From Buxus sempervirens (lineage: Eukaryota; Streptophyta; Magnoliopsida; Buxales; Buxaceae), in contig OX387182.1 of the NCBI GenBank assembly GCA_947561395.2, positions 42,153,949 to 42,217,948 on the forward strand: a stretch of DNA of 64,000 bases, given 5' to 3'. The notes under the pieces were generated by a model. It did no database searches. It saw nothing but the letters and a program-made list of their open reading frames with translations, and had not been told where the DNA came from. The first letter of the stretch is position 1. The number at the start of each line of letters is the position of its first letter. This document shows positions 1 to 11,590 of this stretch, piece by piece. Made by a program: the position numbers and the translations under genes.

Positions 1-69
1 CAATTATAACTCTCAAGAATATTATTTATTAATTTAATTTATTATTTAAGGAAAATTCGTGGTTCTACA
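1..69 (-). mobile_element. LTR-J: 5' end of a minus-strand LTR, cut by window
   Basis: The segment ends in GGTTCTACA at 69. Read on the minus strand this is TGTAGAACC followed by CACGAATTTTCC, the same kind of start as LTR-A (3787) and LTR-C (8352). Only the first 69 bases of the LTR lie in the window. The flank to its right is the minisatellite of LTR-E, so this looks like an insertion into that repeat. A target duplication cannot be tested because the other end is outside. Confidence 0.5.
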
Positions 70-290
70 GGTTGGATCCGCCGAGTTGTCGCCAACCTCT
101 TACTGTCAGCGGCAGCTCAGCGCAGGTAAAAGGTTGGGTTCGCCGAGTTGGTGCTGACCTGGCGCCAAGGGTTTGGGGTCAGCGCATGTGGTGTTTTTGG
201 GTATCCGCCGAGTTGGTGCCGACCTTGCGCCAAGTGATTGAGGTCAGCACACCCACTAAAATCTTCAGAAAGGTGCATCTGACCAATCCA
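70..290 (+). repeat. About 65 bp minisatellite, 3 degenerate units
   Basis: Three imperfect copies carry the core TCCGCCGAGTTG..GCCGACC and a GGTCAGC block, beginning near 72, 135 and 200. The array is GC-richer than its surroundings. It sits where other LTRs of this type carry their own, different, minisatellite. Confidence 0.6.
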
Positions 291-1696
291 AGAAATTTGA
301 TACTTTGAGGCTTCAATCTCTTAACCAAAGACTAGACTAGGATAATAGAAGTATCTTATCTACTCAAAAACATCCAGAGATCATTAAGTCAAACTATTGG
401 TAATCTTGTGAGTTTCCGAATTGGTAATTGAAGGACTGATGGTAGGTTATTTTGCTGTTCCTGACACTATGAGTTAATAAATTAGTTTTCCTTTATTGTT
501 TACATTGGTTTTCCAATTGTGAAATTGTTTAACCTAGGTTTGCTTGATTTTATAGTGCTGAATCGTAATTGTAAAACTATCTTGGTGTGAGTAAAATGGT
601 TTTTACTGTCAGTGTATTTGGGTTGGAATTTTTATTGAGATGTCATGAGTATTGTTCTGGTCCAGAGTGACCTGTGATGAATTGTATTGGGATTATACAT
701 GATGATGAAATAGTTGTTTTAAATGTGTTGTCAACTTTGAGTTCATGGAATTGTTTTACTGTTTTGGTTTAGCTTTACCTGGATCCAGAGTCTAAGCTTA
801 GTAATGAAATGTTTTTGCGTTGTTGGTATAATTGCATGGCTTTGAGTGTTGCCACTACCGGTGTAGAGCAGCTAGAAACCCTGAGTAGGCCTGGTTGTCA
901 ATGCCGAAACCCGATGAGTAGGCCAGTATTGGATGATGAAACCCTGAGTAGGCCATCATTTCAGAGTGTCCAAAACCCTTAGTAGGTCGGAACTATGTAC
1001 ATGGAGGGGTGGATGTCACCTTAGCATGTCAATTAACCAATTTAAGCAACTACATATCATTGACCAATGTTGGTATTTGATTTTGTTTGACGTGATATGT
1101 TTTATTCGCTGGTTTATTGGTGCAGAGTAACCCATGATAAAATACTCTATTGGTTCAGAGTGGCCCATGATAAACACTCCAGTATTTCAAAAACCTAAGT
1201 TATTTGAAATTATGATTTCATCGATATATGTTTACCTAATTATACTTGATTTCATGGCCGTATTTGAGATTTGATACCGATTTTATTAATTTGGGTTACA
1301 TGATAGATTTCTACGTTTATATCGATTTGATTTTTGAAATGTTGACGGATTACTCGAATTTTATGTGTTATCGTCACTGTATATGTTTTGTAACCGTAGC
1401 ATGTCTTAGAACTGAACTAAATGTATTTGTGCATGCATATGCTGCTCACTGGGATATTCGTATTTCATTCCGTATTGTTTTGTTTTGTTTTCAACTGCTC
1501 TTGGAGAGGACGATTCCTGCGGGTAGTTACTCGGTCATGTGAGTTTATTTCAGTTTGGGTTTTAGCGTACTCTAATTATATAGTTATTGTTGTATTCATG
1601 TTTTTCCTTCACTCTGATATTGCGATCCTATGTGATTTATTAACCTCCGGAGATGAGTTATGGTTTCTCTACGTAACTCAGATCTGGGGCGTTACA
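70..1696 (+). mobile_element. LTR-E: 3' part of a plus-strand LTR
   Basis: The segment ends in CTGGGGCGTTACA at 1684-1696, the 3' terminus shared by LTR-B, C and D. As in those LTRs, a minisatellite (70-290) is followed by AT-rich sequence and a short conserved block containing TTGGAGAGGACG near 1500. A second short repeat, AACCCTGAGTAGGCC, recurs about four times at 865-985. There is no credible coding sequence; the open frames at 1246-2098 are chance. The start is beyond the window or behind LTR-J. Right flank AACAC (1697-1701) is the expected target-duplication copy. Confidence 0.55.
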
Positions 1697-1701
1697 AACA
1701 C

Positions 1702-2045
1702 ATACACATATCTCCCTTGTAGGATGCAATCACATCGTGGTTACATCTCCCCCACAAGAGGTCTCTCCTGCAGGAGTTACACATTCTCACCCGCAGGTGG
1801 TAATCTCATATCTCCCCTGTGGGATGCAATCCAATCTGGATTACATCTCCCCCAACAGAAGGTCTCATCTCACCCGCAGGTGGTCACATATCTCCCCTGT
1901 GGGATGCAATCCTATCTAGATTACATCTCCCCTAACAGGAGGTCTCATCTCAGCCGTAGGTGGTCACATATCTCTCCCGCAGGTGGTCACATATCTCTCC
2001 CGCAGGAGGTAATCAAATCTCATCCGCAGATGGTAGCGATATTCC
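1702..2045 (-). repeat. Minisatellite of LTR-A (CTGCGGGTGAGATG type)
   Basis: Tandem imperfect units of about 60-70 bp are built from 15-20 bp modules: CACCCGCAGGTGGTCACAT, CCCCTGTGGGATGCAATC and ACATCTCCCCCAACAG. The same repeat occurs on the opposite strand in LTR-B (7960-8351 and 11496-11590), and related modules close the LTR-C array at 10365-10600. The open frames across it result from the repeat and carry no coding signal. Confidence 0.8.
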
Positions 2046-3266
2046 TTTTTGCCAACATGGCATTTAATCCACAGTCTAAATTATATTCATATGTATAACA
2101 ATTTATTCTTACCCATCTGATGTTCAAAAATCAGTTCATTAGTTTAAACTCATAATATCCGGGGTCTAATTATGTGATAATTAAAGGTTGTGTAAGGTCA
2201 TTAAGTAATTTAGGGATAAGGTTTAGGGGTATTAAGATACTTGCCATTTATAAAGTAGTTTATGTGAAATTTAGGTGTGGTCACTTAGAATAATAAGGTA
2301 CTTGCTATTTTAGGTAGTGAAACTTAGAGTAGTCCAATTCAATTAACTAACGGGGCCTAAGGGTGTATAGGGTCCTTTCTCTAAATTCTATAAAGTAGTT
2401 TCTAGTCTAGAGTTTCTATCTGTAGAAATTTGGTTGCTGATATATAAATTAATGTATCTTAATTAATTATTCTAATTTATAAGGGTTTATCTGCATTAAA
2501 CTTAGAATTTCTTATTTAAGATCAAATATAGGCAACTAATTACCTAAAATAATTCCCTATTTATTTTTCTGCCAAAACAAGGTATTTGATAATTTATTTT
2601 GGTCTTAAAACATCTTAATTAATGATTAAAATTGATTAAAGATAGTTTAGAATTAAATCTGGAATTAAATTTGCAAAATTCGGATTTTTCTGCACTGAGC
2701 GCTCAAGATCGCCTAGGAACGCTCAAGCGGTCAAGGGTCGGCGGTAGTTGAAATTTGAGTGCCAACTATATTCCAGTTAGCGGTCGTCGGCGGTCTAAGA
2801 TTTTGTACGAGCACCAAACAGCGCCCAGGAGTGCTGAGCACAGTGAGCTCGACGATCTATGGGAAACGTCAATCCGACTGTGTAAAAACCCTTTTCTTGA
2901 GTTCTAAACGTTTCTAGCATATATATATAAGATCAATATCATACTAAATACATACAAACACATCTATAAAATATGCAAACACGAATCAAATAACCAAGAA
3001 CACCAAACGAACGGCAAAATGAGTGCTACCTACCTCTGTTTCGAACTATTCCTTCTCCCTCCTCTTTCTCCTTGTGTTGGCCACGATCTTCTACTCTATA
3101 CAGACACGAAACTCCTGGAATGCAGGGAAAACAGAAGATCACGCACCACTCTCCTCCTTCTTCCCTTCTCTCTCTCGATCTTCTTCTCTTTCAGCCATCG
3201 AATACCCCAAACAGACGAATACCATCACAAATACTAAAACATATTCTCTAGGGTATAAACCCTATT

Positions 3267-3274
3267 CTTTTATA
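3267..3274 (-). promoter_or_regulatory. TATA box of LTR-A
   Basis: TATAAAAG on the minus strand. It lies about 515 bases inside the LTR and upstream of the leader block shared with LTR-B and LTR-C, as expected for the retrotransposon promoter. Confidence 0.5.
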
Positions 3275-3787
3275 TCCCATGATCCTACGCAACGCACATG
3301 TATCACCCATTAGACAACCATCCAATTAGAACACAGTTTCGTAACTATTGTATTCTCACCTCGATCCAATGGTCAGATCTACGTCAAACTCCAGATCTCC
3401 TCTATTAGTGTGATTATAATTAATATCCTTCAATAAAATTCTCATCTCCTCGACTTAAGGCTCCAAATCGAACATAATTACCAATATGCTATTATTCTAA
3501 TTATTAAGCTTTAAATATCATTGTTAATAGACAATTTAAACTCCAACTTAAATCTATTATTATTTCTCAAGTCTAATAAGAATTTTAATTAATGTATTTA
3601 ATTATTTACCGATAATTAATGTGAATTGACTGAAATACCCTTCTCTTAATATTTTCACATCTACGCATTCGATTTCCTCCAAAATTCCTAAATTTATTCT
3701 CTATTTTATTTTGACAAATTTATTGACTTTCCAAATATTCATATTTAATTATTATTTATTTATTTGCTGAAAATTCGGGGTTTTACA

Positions 3788-4639
3788 GGTGAGGCTTCAA
3801 CTGGAGTGCCTAGATCTAGGTCTGCACCTTCCTCCATGGGTGCGGGTGCTCCTTCCTCTTCTTCTGTTCCTCCTTCCACTTCTGTTGTTCCTTCTTTTTC
3901 TACTTCTACTTCGCTTGCGGGCAAGGTTCACAGTTTCGGTTTTTATGCCCCCAGCGATGCGTTTCGCTGGGGGAAATCGTCAATTTGCATCGTTGGCGAA
4001 ACGGACCGAAATTTCGAGCGAAACGGGTGGCGTACCAAGCGAAACGGACCGAAACGGGCAAAACAGAGAAAAAAATGTAAATTTTTTAAATTTTTTTAAA
4101 ATTTTTTTTAGCGAAACGGGGTGGCATGCCGGCGAAACAGAGTGGTGTGCCATCGAAATTTCGCCGAAATAAAAAAAACATAATTTTTATTTTTTTGCCC
4201 ATTTAAAATTTTCCAACGTTTCGGCGGCACGCCGGTTCGGTGCCTTGGGCGGCATGCCTAGTGGCACCGAAACTTAAAACCTTGCCTGTAGGTGATATGG
4301 CTTCTCTTCAGGAGCAAATTGCCCAGATAACTCGAAGCCATGGAGTAGATGATAGTTTTGACGTAGCAGCAACTGAGCTCCTAGCATGAGTCGCACACCC
4401 AATTGTATGAGGAGTTCCGGGCATATGTAAGAGCTTTGTGCTCATCTATTCTTGTTGTTGGGACTTCTACTAGAGTTGCTGGGGACGAGGCTGAGGATCT
4501 AGACACCAGAGACACTGATATCAGAGAGGTCGGGACAACGGTTGAGGAGGAGGACGAGGATGATGGGGATGATGATAAGGATAGGCCCGAGAGTGATGAG
4601 GATATGGATGATGGAGATGGTGTTGGGCCATCTTGTTGA
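3788..4639 (+). pseudogene. Remnant of a plant transposon-type gene with acidic C-terminus
   Basis: No named family is recognised. On the plus strand a Ser/Pro-rich stretch (3790-3919) is followed, after an inserted TIR element, by a segment beginning MASLQEQIAQITRSHG at 4297. After a frame change it continues to an Asp/Glu-rich tail ending GDGVGPSC and TGA at 4637-4639. Ser/Pro linker, short coiled segment and acidic tail resemble C-terminal parts of plant mobile domain transposon proteins, but the core domain is absent. The TIR element and the frameshift mean the reading frame is broken. Both flanks are LTRs. Confidence 0.4.
3920..4286. mobile_element. MITE-like element with about 21 bp terminal inverted repeats
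   Basis: The left end GGCAAGGTT-CAC-AGTTTCGGT (3920-3940) is matched, with three mismatches, by the reverse complement of 4266-4286. The 367 bp body is unlike its flanks. It is full of GCGAAACGG/CCGAAA motifs and shorter inverted repeats such as GGCATGCC. No coding capacity is present. A clean target duplication is not visible, so the superfamily is left open (hAT or Mutator type are possible). Confidence 0.6.
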
Positions 4640-6338
4640 TGTATCTTGTTTTTAGTTTGTATTTTCTTTTTCTTTTTATTTTTCATTTGTTTGTGAAAAA
4701 GAACATATGTAACGCCCGAACCCGAGTCAATGCAATCGGCATCCGAACCCGAATCCAAGTGTTACTGGGCCCATATGAATATAACATCAATAATTAACCA
4801 GACTGGAAATTAAAGATAAATAATCCATTTTATTACTATCAGAGTGCGGAAGAATAATGTGCAGAAATGTAATCCTCAACATCACCATAAATATAGAATA
4901 AAATAAATAAATGACATCAATCCACTAATCAATTCTGGTAAATCAAAGGGTGCTATAACTCTCAATCTCTCTCTGTCTCTAGATACATCAAAGCCAATTA
5001 AATAAAATAATTATCAAGGTCTAAATATCAACTCTCATCAACCTCAGCTCAATCCGGATAGTAGTAATCCTCCAGCAAAAAGTCAACAAAATCTCCCTGG
5101 AAATCACCACTAATATCCCCCCCTCGCATATCAGCTGAAAAACAAAATAAAAGATAGGAATGAGATATTAATATCTCAATAGGTAACACATGCATGCTAG
5201 AAACAGTTTATATATAAAAGTAATCATTCATACACGATTAATCAGGCATGGATAAGCAGGCTCATTTAAACAATCGTAGCAAACATGAAACACAAAACAG
5301 CATTCAAACATTTCTAAGGATCAGATAATAGAAGAAATAATAATATGAACTAAGATTCAAAATTTTATAGCATAATCCAAAACAATACCGGCAACTCAAT
5401 ATCCAATATCACTGGGATGTACTAAGTAGTCACATCCAACCATAATGTATCACATACACGCATCTCACATGCGTCAACGAAATAGCAACAAGTATATCAT
5501 GATATTAATGTCATTGTAAGACTCAAAAAGAAAGATAAACCCTTGAGATAACTCTCGACCAATTGCTATACCACCGTACGTCTTATTGGTGAAACTACTA
5601 TGACACTCTAACCCGAGACATCTCCTAAGATAAGAGCCGTAGTCATCGACTTATTGTGTATGAACTCAACAGAGTTGGCATGTACCATCAACATGCATCA
5701 CCTGAATCAATACATGGAGATGACCGCTAATCCACATGTACAGGAATCACCAGCGAGGCTTGAAATGGCCTTACAGGCACGGGATCTTCCAGTGCAAACT
5801 AACTTGCGAAGGAAGCGCCCTCGCACAAGGGAGTAACTCAACCCAAATGAAATATCTCTTAGCTATCTAGCTTATTTTATGGATCCATAATCAGCTATGC
5901 CCACTAGACACCAAATGAAGAAATAAAACAAGAAATCTCTTTTATAACTCAAAAGCATACATATTGAAGGAAATCATACCCAAAACCTTAATTCACGCTT
6001 TTAAACAAGATTCATCAGTATAAACATACTTAAATCATGCTCCTTTAGCTGTTAGACAAGTTACTGATCCATTTTTACTTGCTTACTTATATTCCTATGT
6101 CTTGATAAAACTTCTTCAGATTAAACTACCCAATAATATCCAAATTTCCTCATTAAGAACCTAAGGTGTCAAATCTTGCCAACTTTGTTATTTAACTCTT
6201 CCAAAGGGTAATTTAGGTCTATAATGATGTTTAGGATTAGGGTTTACACTCTTATCCCAAATGTAATTAGGTCAAGTCCACTAGATCACTCAAACATACT
6301 AATTAAATCCCTCTTTGCATTCATTGTTCCAAGTTAAT

Positions 6339-6343
6339 GATCT
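6339..6343 (+). repeat. Target duplication GATCT, left copy of LTR-B
   Basis: GATCT immediately precedes TGTAAGACC and is repeated at 12413-12417 directly after GGGGCGTTACA. Confidence 0.85.
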
Positions 6344-6586
6344 TGTAAGACCCCGAATTTTCCCAAATATTAAAATAAAATAATAATTAATATTTTTTAG
6401 GATTATTATGGATGGAAATAATATCTTATTGTAGGTGATATTATAATTAGTGGGGATCAGGAGTTTGGCGTAGATTAGACCATTTGATCGTGAGTCATCG
6501 CGGTAAGATTAAAATTTTAAAATAGTTGTATTTTAATTGGGCGAGTGCGTTGTGTTTGATGCAAGTGTGTTGTGTGGAATCATATA

Positions 6587-6594
6587 TATAAATA
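6587..6594 (+). promoter_or_regulatory. TATA box of LTR-B
   Basis: TATAAATA at the end of a short TA run. A purine-rich leader (6690-6760) and a possible splice donor GAG-GTAGGTAG near 6830 follow. Confidence 0.5.
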
Positions 6595-7959
6595 AGTATG
6601 GTATTAGCCCTAACAAAGATGCTGGGAATACTTTGTGTATTCCTTTGGTATTCAACAGCTGCAAGACCAAAGAGCAACTGGGAACGACCGAAAGAAGAAG
6701 AGAAGAAGAAGAAGAAGAAGAAGAAGAAGAAGGGAGAGAGAGAAAGGCTTGAGTTTTCATCTCCTGAGCATTGCTTGGCGTCTGTGTTAGTCGCTATTTG
6801 GAGGAGAAAGAGTGAAACGCACGAACAGAGGTAGGTAGCACCGATTTTTGTTTCATTTTGTGTTCTGGAGGTTAATCGATTGTGTTGCATGTTTTAGTGT
6901 GTATATACATGTATTTTGCTTGATATCAATCATATAATTATGTTAGAATCATCCTGGACATGAAAAATCAGATTTTTAAACATTGTATGTTCGTTTTTTG
7001 GAGACCGCCTACCTCTCTGCGCTCGGCGATCCTCAGCGCTAGTGTAAAATTTGAGACCGTCGAAGATCACTTGAAGACGTATCGTCGGCGATCAAAAACT
7101 AACTACCGCCGACCTTTGACCACCTAGGCGATCCTAGGCGCTCTAACAAAAAAATGCAATTTCGACAGTTTTTCATCCCCTTTTCTTCTCCAACCCTTTT
7201 CCAAATAACCTGAGCCTCCTACACAGCACCCTTATTTACCTGAAAGACATTTAAGTAAATGTCATGTGTATTTATTGCTCCATTTACTTAAGTCTTTACA
7301 TGTAAATAAGGTTTTACCCCCCATTTGGAACCAATAAAAATACTTCCAAGGTTCAACTTTCCAGCTCATGCCTAAATTTCCAGTTTTCCCGGTTTTTATC
7401 AAAAAGTCTGTTTTGGGTTTGAGACCCAGATGAGTGATTCAGGAGCCCATAAAATTCTAGGAGATGTGTTTACCCTTCAACAGACTACAACCAAAATTTG
7501 AGCTCGAAACTCATTGTAGATTTGTCTAGAAAAATTATATATCAAAAAGTCAACGTTTTTAACTAGACTTAGAATATTTTTGGGGTCCGAAACTTTTTAT
7601 TTCAGAATCGATTGATTTTTGGTATGGTGACCTTATTAGGGATCCTAAGACTATTCCACTCATCCAAAATGTATTATGAGAACTTTATGACATTCTTAGT
7701 CCCAAATCATTATAAAATAGGATATTTGATTTCCACCATTTGTAACACTTCTCTAAGATTATTATTAAGGTGTCTCTGAAGGCCAATTACACTAAAAAGT
7801 TCATATTAGATATTTAACCACCTTGTTCTATGATTTAGTACAATTTGGGGTTTAAAGAGGATCAAATTCACTTGAAATGATTACAAGGATTCTATATAGG
7901 TAATTTTCTTCTCAAAATATAATTGGATTGTGGACTGAATGCCATGATGGCTATAAGAG

Positions 7960-8351
7960 ATTGTACCATCTGCGGATGAGATATAAGACCACCTGCGGGT
8001 GAGATGTGTAACTCCTGTGGGAGAGACCTCTTGTGGGGGAGATATATTCATGATGTGATTGCATCCCACATGGGAGATGTATATGTGACCACCTGCGGGT
8101 GAGATGAGACCTCCTGTTGGGGGAGACGTGATCCTGATTGGATTGCATCCCACAGGGGAGATATGTGACCACCTGAGGGTGAGATGAGACCTCCTGTTGG
8201 GGGAGATGTGATCTTGATTGGATTGCATCCCACAGGGGAGATATGTGACCTCCTGCGGGAGAGATGTGACCTCTTGTGGGGGAGATGTAATCACGATGTG
8301 ATTGCATACCACAAGAGAGATATATGTGATTACCACCTGTGGGTGAGATGT
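7960..8351 (+). repeat. Minisatellite of LTR-B, left part
   Basis: Units of about 66 bp are built from CCACCTGCGGGTGAGATG, GACCTCCTGTTGGGGGAG and GATTGCATCCCACAGGGGAG. LTR-C inserted in the final unit; the array resumes at 11496-11590. Confidence 0.8.
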
Positions 8352-11300
8352 TGTAAAACCCCGAATTTTTAGTAAATAAATAAATAATAATTACTTATGA
8401 ATATCTTGAATGTCAATATATTTGTCAAAATAACTTAGAGAATAAACTTGGAAATTTCGGAAGAAATTGAATGGGTAGATGTGAAAATATTAAGAGAAGG
8501 GTATTTCGGTCAATTCACATTAGTTATCGGTAAATAATTAAATACATTAATTAAAATTTGTTATTAGACTTGAGAAATAATAATAGATTTAAATTGGGGT
8601 TTAGATTGTCTATTAACCATAATATTTAAAGCTTAGTAATTGGAATAATGGCGTATTGGTAGTTATACTTGATTTGAAACCTGAAGTCGAGGAGAGGAGA
8701 ATTTTGTTGAAGGATATTAATTATAATTATAGATGATCACACTGATAGAGGAGATCCGGAGTTTGACGCAGATTTGACCGTTGGATCGTGAGATATCAAG
8801 GAAAGAGTGGATTAACGGTCCTTATTAAGTCTAATGGATGGGTAAGTATGGAACCTGATCCTAGGGAGATGCGTGGGATCAGGGAAGAATAAATAGGGTT
8901 TAATATTTTTAGTTGCATTCGTAGGGTGTCTTGGGCGTTGAAGTTTGGAGGCTGCGGCGGAAGAGAAGAAGAACGAGAGAGAGAAAGGGAGACCGAGAAG
9001 AAGGAGGAAGAGGGCATATCTCTGGTTTCTCACCATTCCTGGAACGTCTCTTGCCAGCGAAGAGGAGAGGAAGTCTCTGGTTGGAAGAAGAAAGGATCTG
9101 AGCGGACGGAGGTAGGTAGCACCGATTTTCGTTTTGTTTTGTGTTCTGGAGGTTAATCGATTGTATTGCATGTTTTAGTGTTATATATACATGTATTTAG
9201 CTTGATATCAATCATATAATTATGTTAGAATCATCCTGGACATGAAAAATCAGATTTCTAAACATTGTATGTTCGTTTTTGGGAGACCGCCTACCTCTCT
9301 GCGCTCGGCGGTCCTCAGCGATCCTCGGCGCTAGTGTAAAATTTAAGACCGCCGAATATCACTTGAAGACGGACCGCGGCGACCTATTTTGTACTACCGC
9401 TGACCTTTGACCGCCTAGGCGATCCTGAGCGATCCTAGGCGCTCTAACAAAAAAATGCAATTTTGACAGTTTTTCATTCCCTTTTCTTCTCCAACCCTTT
9501 CCCAGACAACCCAAGCCTCTCGCATAGTGCCCTTATTACATGAAAGACATTTAAGTAAATGTCATGTGTATTTATTGCTCCATTTACTTAAGTCTTTACA
9601 TGTAAATAAGGTTTTACCCCCCCCCCCCCATTTGGAACCAATAAAAATACTTCCAAGGTCCAATTCCCAACCAATAAAAAGTCAACTTTCCAGTTCATGC
9701 CTAAATCCCGGTTTTTATCAAAAGGCCCGGTTTGGGTTTAATACCCAGATGAGTGATTCAGGAGCCCATAAAATTCTAGGAGATGTGTTTACCCTTCAAT
9801 AGACTACAACCAAAATTTGAGCTCGAAACTCCTTGTAGATTTGTCTAGAAAAATTATATACCAAAAAGTCAACGTTTTAAACCAGACTTAGAATATTTTG
9901 GGGTCCGAAACTTTTTATTTCAGAATCGATTGATTTTGGTATGGTGACCTTATTAGGGATCCTAAGACTATTCCACTCATCCAAAATGTATTTTGAGAAC
10001 TTTATGCCATTCTTATACCCTAACCTGCTTGCTGGCAGAGATACCCGTTTGGTGACGGAGACCCAACCTGCTTGGTGGCAGAGATAACTTGCTTGGTGGC
10101 AGAGATACCCGTTTGGTGACGGAGACCCAACCCGCTTGGTGGCAGAGATAACCTGCTTGGTGGCAGAGATACCCGTTTGGTGACGGAGACCCAACCCGCT
10201 TGGTGGCGGAGACCTAACCTGCTTGGTGGCAGAGATACCCGCTTGGTGGCGGAGACCCAACCTGCTTGGTGGCAGAGATAACCCGCTTGGTGGTGGAGAT
10301 ACCCGCTTGGTGGCGGAGACCCAACCTGCTTGGTGGCAGAGATAACCCGCTTGGTGGCGGAGACATTACCTCCTGCGGGAGAGATTCATTACCTTCTGTG
10401 GGGCAGATGTATTTCCGATGGATTGCATCCTACAGGAGAGATACCTCATGTGGGGGAGATGTGATTATGCGTGATTGCATCCCACATGGAGGATGGGTGT
10501 GTGAGTTACCATTGGAAGGTGAGGAAGCTATCTCCTACGGTAGAGGTAGATGCTAGGTGTTCACATCCTACGGTAGAGTTATGCTGTCTCCTGCAGGGGG
10601 TACCTGTAGTCTTAGAAATGTGAATTCTCCTGCGGAGTTTGTGTGGATACTAGGTGTTTACATCCTGTGGTAGAGATAGGCTACTACCCGAAGGTTGGCT
10701 TTTATTACTGATATGATGATTGATTCTCCAGTTGATGGATTGTTATTTAAAAGGAAATATTGAAATGTCATAATTGAACAGAACTGTTATGATTTATGTG
10801 AACTGTTAAAATGGAATATTATGGAATCATGAATAAATGTGGAACTGCTCTTAAGAAGACACTACAAAAAATAAACCAGAAACCATGGGAATGTGAAATA
10901 TAATACATTGTCCTTTAAATTGAAATGAAACACACATGATTAACTTCTTTTAATTCGGGCATTGATTAAATGTTTGTTTTATCGTGATTATTCGTTTATC
11001 TCACTGACTGTGATTACTCGATTATTTTACCGATCATGAAACCACTGTTAATTTCCCTAACTATATAAATTGTTTTCTACATGCATAGTGTTACCTACTG
11101 AGATAGTTGTATCTTACCCCTACTTCATATTCTACTTATCAGGTTATCTTGGAGAGGACGCCACGGGTTAGACAGATAGTGGGTTGAAGTCTAGAAATTC
11201 CATATGAAAAGAGTAGGGTGATTTTATATAGCTGTATTTATTTTATTGGAATCGTAATAGATGATTTTGTAGGATATTAAGAGTTAGTTAAATTTGTAGT

Positions 11301-11490
11301 TGCCTTTCATTTGATTAGTTAATGTAATCGGATGACTCCGCTTCTAATAAATGATTTAAGCTTCCTAGTACTCTGATAAATCTTAGTTCTTTATTTCCTT
11401 ATATTTGAACTGATTGTAATGTACCACAAGTTAATGCCTTGATCCGAGTCAAAATGAGAAAAAAAAATGACCTGGATTCGGGGCGTTACA
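8352..11490 (+). mobile_element. Solo LTR-C (3.1 kb)
   Basis: It starts TGTAAAACCCCGAATTT and ends ATTCGGGGCGTTACA, flanked by perfect GATGT duplications (8347-8351 and 11491-11495). It shares architecture and long blocks with LTR-A and LTR-B: TATA-like AATAAATA near 8888, GA-rich leader (8950-9110), the GC-rich GCGCTCGG block (9295-9440), then minisatellites (10020-10600). It lies entirely inside the LTR-B minisatellite, so it is younger than LTR-B. No coding sequence. Confidence 0.88.
10020..10365 (+). repeat. 22 bp minisatellite of LTR-C
   Basis: About 15 units alternate CCTGCTTGGTGGCAGAGATA and CCGTTTGGTGACGGAGACC variants. The ORFs across it on either strand are products of the repeat. 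The array passes into CTGCGGGAGAGAT-type modules at about 10365-10600. Confidence 0.85.
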
Positions 11491-11495
11491 GATGT

Positions 11496-11590
11496 GACCA
11501 CCTGCGGGTGAGATGTGATGACTCCTGCTGGAGAGACCTCATGTAGGGTAGATGTGATTACTACGTGATTGCATCCTACATGTGAGAATG
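11496..11590 (+). repeat. Minisatellite of LTR-B, right part
   Basis: CCACCTGCGGGTGAGATGTG and GATTGCATCCTACATG modules continue the array that stops at 8351, confirming that LTR-C split a single array. Confidence 0.8.

Larger units (their letters stand above)
1697..3787 (-). mobile_element. LTR-A: minus-strand LTR, 5' two kilobases
   Basis: The right edge at 3787 reads TGTAAAACCCCGAATTTT on the minus strand. The next several hundred bases align by eye with LTR-C from 8352, sharing the blocks GTGAAAATATTAAGAGAAGG and ATCGGTAAATAATTAAATAC. Moving inward there is a TATA box, a leader (near 3020-3060) shared with LTR-B and LTR-C, a GC-rich GCGCT/CGGCG block near 2700-2850, and a minisatellite from 1702. 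The 3' end is missing because LTR-E occupies the minisatellite. The ORFs at 3019-3313 are leader sequence, not genes. Confidence 0.7.

Noticed and set aside
7960-8351. Regular spaced repeats resembling a CRISPR array
   Set aside because: Units are contiguous degenerate modules with no unique spacers and no cas genes, in a plant nuclear LTR. It is a minisatellite.
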